DNA of 64,000 nt, taken from positions 81,112,797 to 81,176,796 of the forward strand of contig NC_071392.1 in assembly GCF_022682495.2 (NCBI RefSeq), written 5' to 3'. The stretch is from Desmodus rotundus. Its lineage: Eukaryota > Chordata > Mammalia > Chiroptera > Phyllostomidae. A program made the position numbers and the translations under genes. The notes beneath the pieces are model-generated. The model was given only the letters and a program-made list of their open reading frames with translations, was not told the DNA's origin and did not search any database. This document shows positions 45,301 to 57,560 of the stretch, piece by piece; positions within the stretch are counted from its first letter, which is position 1, and each line of letters begins with the position of its first letter.

Positions 45301-47348
45301 TGCTCTTCCAAAGGAATAGCTTTCACCTGGGCCATTCCGGAGACTGTAAAACTCAGAAGAGTGAAGAGACATTGAAGGGGTAGATTTTAGCTCAATTGGA
45401 AGAACTTTCTCACTGTCTGCTATCCCTCAGCAGAACAGACTGCCTCTGGGGGTATGGACCTGAAAAGATACGAAGGCACAATCAAATCCAGTGTTGCTTA
45501 TCAAGCGTCGGAATTACTGAAGAAAGATTTTCTGCATTTGGGTGAGATGTTTGCTCCAGAGTTTACCTCCTGCTTAGCTCTAAGATTCAGTGACACTCCA
45601 GCATTATTTAGTTCAACCTTCTACATGGGACTCCCTTCTACCACACCCTGGCGTGTGATCACGGAGCCACTAGGAGCCTCCTCTCACCTGTATATTCTCG
45701 TCGACTCACTTTCCAATAGTGTGTTTATCCTTGAATACGCCTTAAATTATTTTGGGACAAGGTGGCAGGGAAACGTGCTTCCCCAAAGAGGTCATGCCAT
45801 CATAAGACAGCCCAAAGGAGCAGAAGGATTTTTCATACGCTGACCTTGTCATTTCTCGAAATATTTGAAGGTGATGGTTAGGCTTTCAGATGGTTTTGAT
45901 AAGCAGCCGTTGCTCGTTTGACCTGGCTTCCTCTTCATTGGCCAACCCTATCTGGAAGATGTTTTAATTTTTAAAAAGTGCCTTTTATGCCATGGACACC
46001 AGGATAAAACACAATTGTGCATCCAATTTTGCACAAAGTTCAAGGGGCTTATTAGCTCTGGTCAGCGTCTTGGCCCCTACTTCAGGGAATCAAGTGAACC
46101 CGAGGGGTCCATCCTCTGAAGAATAAGAAAAAATCAACGATTCCTAATCAAGTATACATTACATACTGACTGGTATAATTTAAAGTGTTTTAATGATCAC
46201 TCTACTGATGGATTATTATCCAATGCAGCTACAAAATCTTGGGCAGATGGAGATAATATTTTTTTGTCCAAGTGGATCAGAATGTAAATTTTAAAAGGTT
46301 AGAACCTTTTTAATTCCAGGAGGGTCCCCTGTAGTCATGCCTTGTTGTGATAACAGTAAAATCAAAGAAAAGAAAAGAAATTTTTGACAGAAAAGGCAGT
46401 GGTGGGTTGCTCCCGAGTTGCCCTGGGTGCCGGTCTGGACACCGGGCTTCAGGGTTCTCGGACTGTGTAGGTCACTGTGGTGAGCCTTGTTTACACTTTC
46501 GTATTTCAGTGTTTCCTGCCTGCGTCTGCACAAAGTAGCAGAAAGGAACGTAAACTTCCTTGTCGTTAAACAACAGGTATAAGCCATTGGAAGGGACATT
46601 GTGGGAGGTTAAGCAGTATGGCTCATTCATGTGGAAAGAGTATTTTTGTAGGTCAAATATTTAGGTTAAAAATCACCAGTGTCTTGAGTGCCTAAGTCAT
46701 TACTGCCCCTCCAAAAGCCAGTGGAACGCATTATAGTGTTCAGGGATGTTGGCTATTGTCTAAGAAGCAGTTGGCTAAGAAGCAATTATGTTTATATGAT
46801 GACAGTACATTTTTTAGACTTTAAAAATAATTATTTTCATATGAATATATTATAGCCTTGGATGAGAAGATAATTTTAGAGCCTGTAGAAACCTGTGATC
46901 ATTAATTATGACCTTGTCATTGGCCAGAATCATCACGTGGTTTGCCAGGGCCACATGCCTCTTTAGGTCAAAGAAACTGACCTAAACATGGCATGTTTGA
47001 ACAATTTGCCTGATTCTCATTCTGTGCTTTCATATAATTATGAGATGTTGGCGCACAGGATTCACTTATATTAGTCTTTCTACACCTCACATACCGGGCG
47101 AGGGGCCTCGCATTCGGAAAGGCTGTGTTATGCGTGTGCTGAACTGAACGGGCGCCGTTTGTTTTCCCCTGACCTAGGCTTTTGTTCCCTGCGGGCCTCC
47201 CTTCCCGTTTGTCTGTTCTTAATCTCTTTATTCCCCTGGTACAGTTACTCCTGTAGAAAAACCGTCAAAATGCCAACTGAGAGAAGAGTGAGAGTTTGGA
47301 GGGGTTCTTCTCGTTATGATCGTAACGTGGACTTATGAGCACCATTAA
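45301..47348. other. No gene seen; long unique stretch
   Basis: No repeat recognised. A forward ORF of 130 codons (45454-45843) starts with a fair context but its peptide has no recognised domain. At 46759-46785 a short CTAAGAAGCA-type duplication is present. Confidence 0.4.
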
Positions 47349-47941
47349 GTCCTCACTTAATGTCGTCCACAGGTTCTTGGAAACTAAGACATTAAGCAAA
47401 ACCACGTGTTTTTGAAATTATGTTTGAAATCGCTTTTACTGCAGGCTAATGGATAGAAGTAAGAGTTAAGTTGCTACAGTGTATTTGTGCTCACAGAAAC
47501 ACCACGGGACATCCAAATAAAGAGCCCAAACACTTCTAATGCTAAACATTGACATGAATGTGAGCTACACACGCACTTAAGAACAATGAATAAAAATGAG
47601 GAAGAGAATTGTCTTCCAATCCACTGATTCCAGTTCAGGGTTGTGGGTGGCCAGAGCCTGTGCTGGCAGCTCCGGGCACAGGTGGGACCCACCCCGGACA
47701 GGGTCCCCTTCCGTCACAGGGTGCACTCACACTCACTCAGAGTGGGACAATGGAGACATGCTATGACCTCACGTGCACACCTTTGGGATGTGGGAGGAAA
47801 TCAGAGCCTTGGGGAAAACCCACACAGACGTGGGGAGAACATACAGCTCTATACACACAGTGGCCCTGTCCGGGAATTGATTTTTTCTCCCACCAACATT
47901 GTAACTGGGCGACGTTGAACAGAACAATGTTATTTGAGGAC
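47349..47941. mobile_element. DNA transposon with degenerate terminal repeats
   Basis: The left end GTCCTCACTTAATGTCGTCC and the complement of the right end, GTCCTCAAATAACATTGTTC, agree at 14 of 20 positions, and differences are mainly transitions. The interior holds TTTGGGATGTGGGAGGAAA, GGGGAAAACCCACACAGACG and GGGGAGAACATACAGC, a phrase I remember as widespread in vertebrate genomes. TTAA directly precedes the left end, but I see no TTAA after the right end. Superfamily not assigned. Confidence 0.65.
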
Positions 47942-49009
47942 CCGCCATAATTCAGCTGATTGGACACACTGAATGCTGTGAGGTGTGTAAGCCTCATTTG
48001 AAAGGTGAGGAATATGAGTATTTCTAATAGGCTGCCGAGGTCAAGGTCCAGACAGTGCACACTACGGGACAATTTTGAGAATTACCAACAGATGTAAACC
48101 GACATCCTCAGAAAATCAGATATTTTATCATGTCAGGCCTGTGAGTGACCTGAAGGGGGAAATCAGGCTTTCAACAATGCAAACAAAATTAGTGTCCCCG
48201 AAGCTTCCCTGGGACATCGAGGTGTGGGTTTGAAGCCTTGAAATGGGAGGACAGCTAACTTACGCAGTGAAAAATTTACTTAATCCATAACCTTGTCCAG
48301 AAAGCACCTTAGATTTTTCAAAGCCAAATTTATAGAACTAAGAAATCAACACAAAACAGGTAGACGAAACGCCTAGAACCGCTTTGCTTCCATCCACAAA
48401 TACTGGAGCAAAGTCTGAGCTCTAGCCTCCAGCCTACTTGCAAATGATGTCATTATGCAGCCGCAGCTCCGGCATGAAGACATAATCAGTATTCAGTCTG
48501 ACAGAAAGCCATTTCATTTAATTCCACTGGCCGCGATCCAACCAGCAGTATATATATGACAGCATACGAAACAGGCACTTTGGGTAAAAGCAGGCTTGGC
48601 ATTAGTATGCTGAGCAGTAACCTGGAGTGGACGCAGGGACAGAGCAAGGCTGGAAGGGGCAAAGGAATGGGGGGACTTGTCATTGCGGTTCAGAAACCCA
48701 CCGAGTTTGTGTTTTTGATGCAAAGAATGAGGCTTATTTAATAAAGATTCTTATGCCCTATTAGTCATGCTGTCTGACAGATTTATGGACATAGTCATGA
48801 TTAACTTTTAACCTGAAGAAATCACCGAAATCCTCCCAGGGATTTACCTGGGATGAGAATCCGATCCCGCGTAGCAAATGTCTTTTGCGATGGGAACTGA
48901 GAGCTGTGTGCTGTTTCTTTCACGGGCCGTTCTTTCTCTGTGACCCTGAGTGTTTTTGTTGATCTGGGAACTCTCTGTGAAAAGTACTTGACTCAGAGTT
49001 TGCAATTAA
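47942..49009. other. No gene seen
   Basis: Unique-looking sequence; no coding support. Confidence 0.45.
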
Positions 49010-49380
49010 CCAGTGATTCCTTTAAATGCTCCCGATCCATTCTCTACTCTTTTCCCTCCCATTTCCTGTCCTGGGAGAATGCCCTTTATGGACTCTGTCC
49101 GCAGTCTTTTTTGTCCTGGGGCTTCTGGTTGGATTTTGTCAATGGGAGGCGCCAAGAAGAGATCTGGAGTCTGGAAGGAACTTCCCGCAGCTTTCCTGTG
49201 GGTAGACCCTGTCCTGGCCTCAAGACCTCAGGGGCTCTTGGATGGCCCCCTCCATGGAGCACCTCTCTGAGTTCTGTTATTACTCCGACCTTTGTCTTTC
49301 CCAGTAGCCCGGGGACACTGCACCACTGCATTTGTTACCCTAAACCTTGCTCATGTGTTTGAAAGTGAAGCTTATCTCAG
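49010..49380 (+). repeat. Possible ancient repeat, family not named
   Basis: GGGGCTTCTGGTTGGATTTTG, CAATGGGAGGCGCCAAGAAG and GAGATCTGGAGTCTGGAAGG resemble a widespread mammalian repeat with 'ggccaatgggaggcac...aggagattgga'. The 140-codon ORF over it is therefore probably not a gene. Confidence 0.4.
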
Positions 49381-50399
49381 ATTGTCTAATTTTGGTTTGT
49401 CTTCTGCTTCGTGATGATTATTATTGACAGTGACAGCTTTTGACGTTATTGGACAAAAGTCAGAACCGTGCAGAGAAAGACAAGGAGAATGTGACCACAG
49501 AAGGCTAGGAGATTTTGATTCACAGAAATAGAGAAAAGTAGAATTCATCAGTGGGATTATGAATGGAAAGGAGTCTCAGTAGGCTGAGATTATTTGATAA
49601 TCTATTGTCCTGAAATTCATGGTCAAGGATGTTTCTATAAACTCATCGTTAATGGAGTGTGTGCCTTAATGATTATTACAAAAGTGAAGACAAGTTAAGG
49701 TTGGTTTATGCTACATTTTTTACGTATGTTATTAGGGAGTTGATGGTCATGGATGAAAACAACAGTTTTCACTTGGCGAATACAAGGATCAAGCTTTCTG
49801 TGTGACCTTCCTGACGTCCCCCTGATGGTCGTGGCTGTAGGCGTCCCCCGGCAGCATCTTTACGCAGGGTGATGGGTGATGATCGTAAGTGGGAGTGGCC
49901 TCTGGGCTCACTTTTCCAGCCTTTTGTCCACTCTTTCATTAATTTACTCTTTATTTCCTAGCTTATAAGTCTGAAGCTTTAACTTAGAACAGAAAGTGTC
50001 TTATCCCTTTCCGACTTAGTGAGTTCTTTTATTCTCACTTTTATAAATATTTTTGAAATCAAAAAAGAGAGGAAGTGCATGGGGAGAGAAGAGCGGAGTG
50101 ATACGAGAGGGGGTTTATTGTTAGAGGCTTAGACGAAGGGAAGCAGTTACTGAAAGACACAACAAAACACTCTACTCTTGTCTCTCTATACCTGCTGCGG
50201 ATCCCCACCTCTTATACTGGGCTCAGCTCAGGTAAATACTGGAACGGATCTTAAGATAATAACAACAAACACAACCAAAATACATTGCAAATCAAGAGAA
50301 AACTTTCGCATTTTTACTCATTCATAAGCTGCAAGACTGCAAAGAATATACATATTTATATGACCACAACCTAACAGAGTTCAAAACATACTATTTCTT
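49381..50399. other. No gene seen
   Basis: Unique-looking sequence. Confidence 0.45.
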
Positions 50400-50560
50400 T
50401 GGTTCAGCAAACATTTTTTGAACCCCTACTATGTGCAAGGCACTGTCATACACGCTGCGTACATAGCTGTGAGTAAATTGAACATATACCTGTTTTCATG
50501 GATCTTGCATTCTAGTTGGGGGCAGACGGTCAAGAAAACCTGAGTGAAATATCCATTAGG
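50400..50560 (-). mobile_element. L2 3' end, reverse
   Basis: GGTTCAGCAAACATTTTTTG, CCCCTACTATGTGCAAGGC, ACTGTCATACACGCTGCG and GATCTTGCATTCTAGTTGGG: the L2 reverse 3' end in correct order. Confidence 0.65.
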
Positions 50561-51260
50561 CTAAAATATCCACTATCCATTAGTGATCGTTGGGGAAGGT
50601 CATCAAGAGGGCGTTGCCATTGGCTGACCCAAGAGCTGGAGCCAGTCAATCAGAGGCTGCTCACTTTTCCCTTGTCCTTGGAATATACGTTTTGTCCACA
50701 GTTCCTACAGTGGGGGAGGGGGGGCGGTATTCTCAAGGATGCAAGCTTGAGAGAACAATGTATTGTTCAAACCATCTACATAGTATCTGTGACTGACCCT
50801 CCTTAAGGCCTTTACTTACACTTTTGAGATTCTGTTGGGTGGTGGCAGAGGTTTTTAGGGACACCCAAGACCAGCCTCCTATGTAAGTTCCCTTGCTTAT
50901 TATAACCACCACCTGGCTGGTAAGAAAAGAATGGTAGACTAGACAGAGCCTAGTCAGAGGCCACAGAAAGTTACATGACTTTTATGGTCTCATTCTGTTG
51001 CCATGGTTACTGTTGGCTTTGAAGAAAAACACCTTCACCTGGGCTGTGCTATGAACCGGTGTCTGCCCCAGCTTGGTCTGAACAGGCCTCATCACTGGTT
51101 TGCCTCGCAATGCATGCTTGTACAACTTTCGGTTTTTTATTTTTCAGAAAGGAATGCCTCCTGTGAGTTCAATAAAATTCACTGCAGAATAGATGAAAAA
51201 TCTGGAGTGGTCTGCCTCTTTCTCCAGTCTCTCCTTGCTCTCCACATATGGGGGGTCAGC
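50561..51260. mobile_element. LTR-like repeat sharing blocks with 32-33.5 kb
   Basis: TTGTCCTTGGAATATACG...CCTACAGTGG (50676-50713) and GAGATTCTGTTGGGTGG...TTGCTTATTATAACCACCACC (50826-50912) resemble two blocks about 1.1 kb apart at 32.27 and 33.40 kb. A poly(A)-like AATAAAATTC occurs at 51171. Class uncertain. Confidence 0.35.
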
Positions 51261-51339
51261 TTGCAAACCAACAGTGATAAGTGTCTAGAGAAAAAAATGA
51301 AGCAGGGGAAGTCTAGGGAAGAGAAAGGTTACAATTTTA

Positions 51340-51530
51340 AAAGGTCTCATGGGAAGAGTGGCATTTGAACAAACACCAGAAATGGGTGGAGATGCCCATG
51401 TGTGGCTGGATATGTAGGGAAGACATAGCTTTGGGAATAAATGGTGCAAAAGCCTTGAGACAGAGCATGTTGGAACGCTGGGGAGAAAAAGCAAGAACGT
51501 TCATATGGTTAAAGTAGAGGGAGTTAGAGA
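51340..51530 (-). mobile_element. L2-like fragment, reverse
   Basis: GTGGCATTTGAACAAACACC, AATGGTGCAAAAGCCTTG and GACAGAGCATGTTGG correspond to 'gtgacatttgagc', 'gtgcaaaggccctgaggc' and 'gcatgtt' words of the reverse L2 pattern. Confidence 0.5.
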
Positions 51531-51557
51531 GTTAGAGAAAAACAGCTTGTGTGGGTC

Positions 51558-51825
51558 AGAGGCTGGCAAATAAAGAACCAGATGGCGAATACTTGAGGCT
51601 CTGCAGGAGCCTAAAAGGTCTCTGTTGCATATTTCCCTCCTGTTTTTTATGCTCCTCCCCTCTTCTCCTGCTCCTCCACCTCCTGCTTCTCCTTCTCTCT
51701 CTTCCCCTTCTTCCACTTTTGCTCCTGCCTCTGCACCTCCTTAAAAATGTAACATTGATTCTTGGCTTGTTGGCTACAGTCTACTGTCTGGCTTTGACAC
51801 ATAGGCAGTAGTTTGATGATCTCTG
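51558..51825 (+). mobile_element. hAT-type element with expanded pyrimidine core
   Basis: Left: CAGAGGCTGGCAAATAAAG, ACCAGATGGCGAATACTTG, AGGCTCTGCAGGAGCC, AAGGTCTCTGTTGCATATT. Right: AAAAATGTAACATTGATTC, GGCTTGTTGGCTACAG, AGTTTGATGATCTCTGG. This is the forward copy of the element at 15.24-15.42 kb. The centre, 51646-51740, is a CTCCTCC/TTCTCC pyrimidine run that replaces the usual sequence. Confidence 0.7.
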
Positions 51826-51829
51826 GTTC

Positions 51830-52250
51830 AGATTACTTTGAGGGAGGGTGGGAGCCAATTATGTTTTACAAAGGGTCAAGTTCACTGCTGTCTTGAGAAT
51901 AGACTGTAGAGAACAAAGACAGAAGCAAGGAGACAGTCAACAAGTCCTACCAGTTGTCCAGCCACGGGTGACGATGGCATGGGGTTGGGTGGTTGCCATG
52001 GATGAGGTGAGTTAGATTCCAGATATCTTTTGAAAGAAGTGCTCACAGGATTTGATCATGGGTTGCATGTGGGGTGTGCGGGAGTCACCTGTTTATTGAG
52101 ATGGGGCATCCTGATGATAAGTCAGCTGGGGGGAGGACTGAAAAATGATCATTGGGTTTAACAAAAAGAGATCATCACTAACTTTGAAAATTGTAGTGGT
52201 GTTTTTTGTGGGGGGGGGCAAAACTCAGATTTAATCAGGCTTTTGAGGGG
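51830..52250 (-). mobile_element. L2-like fragment, reverse
   Basis: AAGCAAGGAGACAGTCAAC, CAGATATCTTTTGAAAGAAG, CACAGGATTTGATCATGGG, GCATGTGGGGTGTGCGGG and TGTTTATTGAGATGGGGC match the reverse repeat order 'agcagggagaccagtta / ggatatattttgaaggta / acaggatttgctgatgg / ggatgtggggtgtgag / ttactgagatgggg'. Confidence 0.6.
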
Positions 52251-52377
52251 CAAGGAAGATAAGGAATTGGGGACAATGAACAGAGACAATTTTTTGGATC
52301 AATTTCTTTAAAAGTATCATAGAAACAAAGTGGTAAAGAAAAGGGCACACAGGGTCAGGAAAGATTCTCTTTCTCAT

Positions 52378-52655
52378 TTTTTAACATTTAACATTTTTTC
52401 AATTACAGTTTACATTCAATATTATTTTGTATAAGTATCCTATGTACAACATAGTGGTCAGATACTCCTGTACTGTACAGAGTGGTCCCTCTGATATTTC
52501 CCGTACCCCCAGGCCCCATACATAGTCATTACAGTATTATTCACTATACTCCCTGTGCTGTACTTCACATTTCCGTGACTACTCTGAAACTACCAACTGG
52601 TACTTTCCAATCCCTCCCCCTTTTCACCCAGCCCCCCAACCCCTCTCCCCTCTGA
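52378..52655 (-). mobile_element. LINE-1 3' UTR, reverse, inserted into L2-like DNA
   Basis: A T-rich start then TTCAATTACAGTTTACATTC, AATATTATTTTGTATAAG, ATTACAGTATTATTCACTATAC, CCCTGTGCTGTACTTCAC, GTGACTACTCTGAAACTACC and CCCCCTTTTCACCCAGCCC. This is the well-known reverse 3' end of L1MA-type elements in laurasiatherian mammals. It is 5'-truncated. Confidence 0.85.
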
Positions 52656-54290
52656 TTGTGCGCTTACTGGGGTGTTGCTCTATGGGAGGCGAAGCTGATG
52701 CTGCGGCAGGAAAAGAGGGGGATCAATAGGATGATGCCTTTGAGTGGGTGATGGGCTCTAAGGAAGAGACGCGCTGGGAATACTTAGCTGGGGTTGTAAG
52801 ACACTTACAACCTCAGTCATAACTGAGAGGAACACCAGGAACAGATACAGGTGGATGGATAGGTGTGTTACAAAATTGTTGGGATCCTCCTTGATTTATT
52901 TGTCTTATTGAAAGGGAAGCCAGATAATCACCTGAACATAAGTATGGAGGAGGAGATGTTAGGCTTTTGGCAAGAGAATACCTCACAAAATGGTTGTCTC
53001 TCAGGAAATGTTGAAGTGCTACCATGAAGGGGCCATTTGAGATTAGTAGGTATCAGTTGAATGTGGGACTAGCCACAGGGCCGTATATTTCTCCAGCCCC
53101 TTTTTACCTGTAGAACAGCGAAAGCACTGGATTTAGCCAAATAAGTTGGGGCAAGAGAGGGACAAAAGGTTTGACATGGGTGCGAGGGGTGATTACAGCT
53201 TGGACCATGATATTTCAACTGGTCGGAAAGGGGTGTAAAAAAATGAGAAAAATAAAGGGCAATGAAAAGGAGGCAGGACTAGTGGACTATAGGTGCTGAT
53301 GGGGTTGGATAACTGTAGAAGTTGAGGGACCCAATAGGATGGAGAGTGAGATACTTGAATGAGATGTATGGGGGTTGTAGTTTTTGGTAATGAGGAAGTC
53401 TGGGATGTGACCATGACATTCTGGCTGTGGTAGGGTGGGGAATAAACTCATTTTAGAGAATTAAGGAATTAAGAATTGGAGACTTAGGATAATCATACAC
53501 GAAACTTTAGCCTGTGATGAATTCTCGCAGGTATGCTGTTCGGGTCAGCCAAAGGAGCTAAAATCTTCAAGGAGTTAATTAGTATGAGTGACATCTTGGG
53601 AATGATCAGTGGTTGTAGCAAGAAGAGATGGTGGCAGTATAGCTTAAGTGCAGGAGATTCAAAGGTGTTTTGTTTTGTTTTGTTTTGTTTTTGTTTTTGT
53701 GGGGGAAGGGAAAAGATGTTCTAGAAGCAGCTAGGAGAATACCATTCCAGTAATGGGGAGAAGTGAAAGACCAAACAAATATTACTTAGGAGGGCTGCCA
53801 GAAAAGTCTGATTTCAGTAGCTGGGGGAGAAACATAGAAAAAAGATAGAGAATGTGGGGGATTTTGCTGATAGCCAACAATGAATTTCAGAGGGAAGAGT
53901 GGATGGAATTTAGGAGTTGGACAGACATGAGAGAAGAAGTGTCAAGAAGTTCTAGGGAACTAGAGTTGGCAGTTGATGGGTAACCTGGAAGTTGTGGGCT
54001 TCATTTGGTGGCTGAAAAAAACCTGTGTAAAAGTCACAATAGTCTCGGTGCCATCAGCTTTAAGGAGATAATGGAGATGGGGTTGTTGGGAAGGGAGAGG
54101 GGCACCTTGTCAGGACCATGTGGTTTGGGGTCCCATTTTGCTCCTGCCAGAGAGGTACGAGGGTGGATAGTGGGGGTGGGGAGTGGTATATAAAACAATA
54201 ATATAATAAATTAAAAGTATGGTCATAGAAATATATTAAAAGCAGTTCATGGAACTATATGAAAAACAGTCATCATCATTATCATCTCAT
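52656..54290 (-). repeat. Purine-rich L2-like or related old repeat, reverse
   Basis: The same GGGAAGAG / GGTTGG-rich style continues after the L1. AGCTTGGACCATGATATTTC and GGCAGGACTAGTGGAC fit the repeat weakly. It includes a (TTTTG)n run at 53667-53701 and a 9-bp palindrome GGTTGTAAG/CTTACAACC at 52792-52812. No ORF is convincing. Confidence 0.35.
53667..53701 (+). repeat. (TTTTG)n simple repeat
   Basis: Tandem GTTTT pentamers, becoming GTTTTT at the right end. Confidence 0.92.
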
Positions 54291-54299
54291 CTATAAATC

Positions 54300-54545
54300 T
54301 GATACATCAAGTATTTATTCTCTGCCAGGAATTATAAGTGGAATTCATATAAACCTTGCATTGTTAACTTCTCACAAGAGTCCTAGGAGGTAGAAACTGT
54401 GAACACCATTTAAACATTTTAAAAGTCGAGACAGCTGAGATGCAAAGAGCTTAAGGAACTGTCGGAGGTTCCAGGGCAAGTGGGGAAGTGGAATTCAAAC
54501 CTGGGCCACGTGGCTCCCAAATCACCCTTTTTCTGCCCCTAGTAA
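54300..54545 (-). repeat. MIR SINE, reverse
   Basis: AACTTCTCACAAGAGTCC, TAGGAGGTAGAAACTGTG, GAGACAGCTGAGATGCAAAG, GCTTAAGGAACTGTCGG and GGAATTCAAACCTGGGCC, in the reverse MIR order. Confidence 0.7.
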
Positions 54546-56684
54546 CTGCTCCTCCACTAATACACATACCTGTTGTCTCATTGTTCATGATCTCACTTGG
54601 AGTTTTCTCTTCTGTGACACCGGCTAGGAATCTACACGTGGGAAGAGTGTAGGCTTTCCTATTGATGGGTGATTTTTCGAGATGATATTCTTTACAGAAA
54701 AATAAGTATTAACTGAAAAACTGCTTTATTAGTAATGTCAATATAGTGATTTCCCCGAGGCTGGGTACAGTCTGACAGAAACATTTCTGAAGATAGACTA
54801 ATTGATTTTTGCCAAAACGAAAACAAATAGAGATTTCCATGAACCTTGCTTAAAACTGAATGCAATTATCCTTCCATTTGTTTCTGTGCCCTGCCCACCG
54901 TAATCTTCAGGTCTCCCTTTGCATTCAAATGTCCTCTTCAGTAATTTGCCTCTGGACCTTATCTGGTGATTAATGCTGGAGTAATTTAATATGTTAGTTG
55001 GAATTTGATTCTCCAGGAGACCAGTGCCCCAGAGAGTAGGGTGTCTGACATTCAAAGACGTTTCTCATCACAGCTTAATAGAGAACATACCTCCACGGTC
55101 TGGGACAAAAGTGAGTATCTGCTCTCGACCCTGGCTTTGTGGTCCCCCCTCTTCCATGCTCAGAGTGACAGAGGCGTTTCTCCAACCAAGATGCAGAAAG
55201 GCTTTCTTGTGGAACACGAAGGGAGTTGAGAGTTTTACACAGCATTTCAGGGCCTCCTGCATTCCATTGGGGTAGACTTCCTTTGTTCGTCTAAGTTTCT
55301 CCTCGCTGATCTCTCCATATTCAGGTCTCACATTTACGCTAACTCTTCCCTTTTAAGCACCTTATGTAAATTAAATACATTTTAGAATTTCTGATGAAAA
55401 TTACATCCTGTGTATATCATCTTTCCTATGTGTCTTACTCAATAATCTGCACGATGGAAATAGTGGTCCAAAACTAAGAAGATCCACTCCATCGAGCCAA
55501 ATACGACAAACTGTGAGCAAACATTCATCAAAAGCAAAACATTCGGATGGCTGGAAGGAGGACTAGCTATTTCCTCTAAGACTGTAGCACTACCTTTGTC
55601 TGGGGTGTGAGATTATGATTTACAGCAAGAAATATTGTACATATTTGGTCTTTGACCTCATTCCTGCCACTGACCTCCTAAAACCCCTGGGATTTCCTGT
55701 GATAAGAGTTATGGAAAGCCCTCAGGTAACAGAAGGATAAGGGCTGGTTGCCAGGGTAACCAGCCTTGGGAGGAGAGGGTTGGAACTTTCAGTCCCCTGT
55801 CCGAGCCTCTGGGAGGGAGAGAAAGGCTACAGGTTGAAGCAATCACCAACAGCTGATGAAGGAATCCATCAAGAGAGCTTCTGGGTTGGCAGATACTTGG
55901 AGATCTAGGGAGGGTGGTGTGCCCAGAGAGAGCATGGGAACTCCAAATCCTATGCATCTCTTGCTGGGTGTTCCTGAGTTTTATCCTTCTATAGTAAACT
56001 GGTGATCTAGTCAGTAAAATGTCTCTCTGAGTTCTGTGTGCCGCACTGGTGAATTCATTGAACCCAAGGAGGGGGTCGTTGGAACCTTCGGTCTGAGCTG
56101 GCTGGTCAGCACAGGTGACAGCTGTTGCTGGCAACTGAAGTAGGAGGGCGGGGCAGCCTTGAAGAACTGAACCTTTAGCCTGTGGGATTTGATACTATCT
56201 GCAGGTACATAGTGTCAAAGTTCACTTGAATGCTTTCACACCTACTGGTGCTGAAGAATTCCGCCCCACCCCACACACCTCCAATTTGGAACTGCGTGTC
56301 CAGAACATAAAAAGAGGGGACTTGCATCTCATTTTACCCAATCATAGAGTATGATCGAGAAGAGAACATTATATATCGAATGTATGGAGCAAAAGAGAAT
56401 GTAGGGCATAAAAATGCTCAGGGTCCTGGAGAAAATCATCAGGAATGCTGATGATTAAAAGTTTAGCAAGTTAGCTGGTCAGAAATCATGTAATTTCCAG
56501 GGCAAAACAGGAGAGCCAAGACTAGTCATTGTTTCTGAACAGTAGATGCATATTAACAATTGCATACTTGGGTCATCTTAATTTTTCCAGAGAGACAGGA
56601 AGCATCTTTAAATCAGAGACCATATTTAGTATACACTATATCTAGTCAGAGATAAATCAGAGACCCACTAGGGCTTCCAGCCAT
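54546..56684. other. No gene seen; long unique stretch
   Basis: No repeat recognised. ORFs up to 141 codons (55709-56134 reverse) without similarity. Confidence 0.45.
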
Positions 56685-57560
56685 TTTTTCAATCATTTGT
56701 CCATCTGTTGATTTATTAATTTATTCATAGATTTATCCTATCATCAATAACTGGTAGCCACTGTATGCTCGCGCATGTGTGTATGGCAGGCTCTGTGTTC
56801 GATCTAGAAAGAGAAAGAGGAACAATTCATGGATCCTGTTTTCATTTTCTCATCCATTTGTTTACCCACTGATTTAACAACATTTATCAAAAGCTCACTC
56901 TTCGTCAGCTATTGCTTTAGGCATTTGGAATACATCAGTGAATAAAACAGACATCCCTGCCCCTGTGAAGTCTATATTCTAGAAGAGAGAGGCAGAAAAC
57001 ACACAAATAACAGAACAAATACAGCGTCAGAAGGTAGTAAGTCCTGTGGGGGGAAAAAATGAGTAGATCAGCATGAAGAAGCTCAAGAGGGCCCAGGGAG
57101 GACAGGGGTCGCAGGCTGGTATGTGGGTGGGCTCCATCGAGAAGGTGACGCTTGGGCACAGGCTTGATGTAGGTGAAGGGATTACGCAATATGGCCCCCC
57201 AGGGCAAGAATATTTCAGTAAGAGAATTTCTGGTACAAGAGCCCTTGAGACGTTATTATTCAGAGAAACCAGAGGCGGTGGCAGGTGGCGTGAGCCTGTG
57301 GAGTGTAGCAGGAATCGAGGGTGTGGGGTTCGGGGAACTTGATCATCGAGGCCCTCACAGGGTTTGGTGTTCTCTTCATGTGAGCAGGGAGCCACGACAG
57401 AGCTGTGGGCATAGGAATTTAAGCTGTGTTACATTAAAAAAAAAATCAGTCTGGCTGCTGTGTCGAGGATGGACTACTTAGCGTCAAGAGGTAAGAGGAG
57501 TGAGGGGAGAAAGTAAGAGAAGATAATGATGCAGGTCCTGGAGAGCTGAGCAAGTGAAAA
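56685..57560 (-). mobile_element. L2 3' region, reverse, long
   Basis: Two consecutive starts of the 3'-end signature (56685-56860 with GGCAGGCTCTGTG; 56865 on with AACAACATTTATCAAAAGC) precede GGAATACATCAGTGAATAAAAC and CCTGCCCCTGTGAAGTC. Then come GAAGGTGACGCTTGGGC and GGCTGCTGTGTCGAGGATGG. It is the best preserved fragment of this family in the window. Confidence 0.65.

Noticed and set aside
45454..45843. A 129-residue forward ORF
   Set aside because: Peptide has no recognised family or transmembrane pattern; nothing upstream or downstream supports a transcript.
48940..49362. A 140-residue forward ORF
   Set aside because: Lies over what appears to be an old interspersed repeat, so the frame is likely chance.
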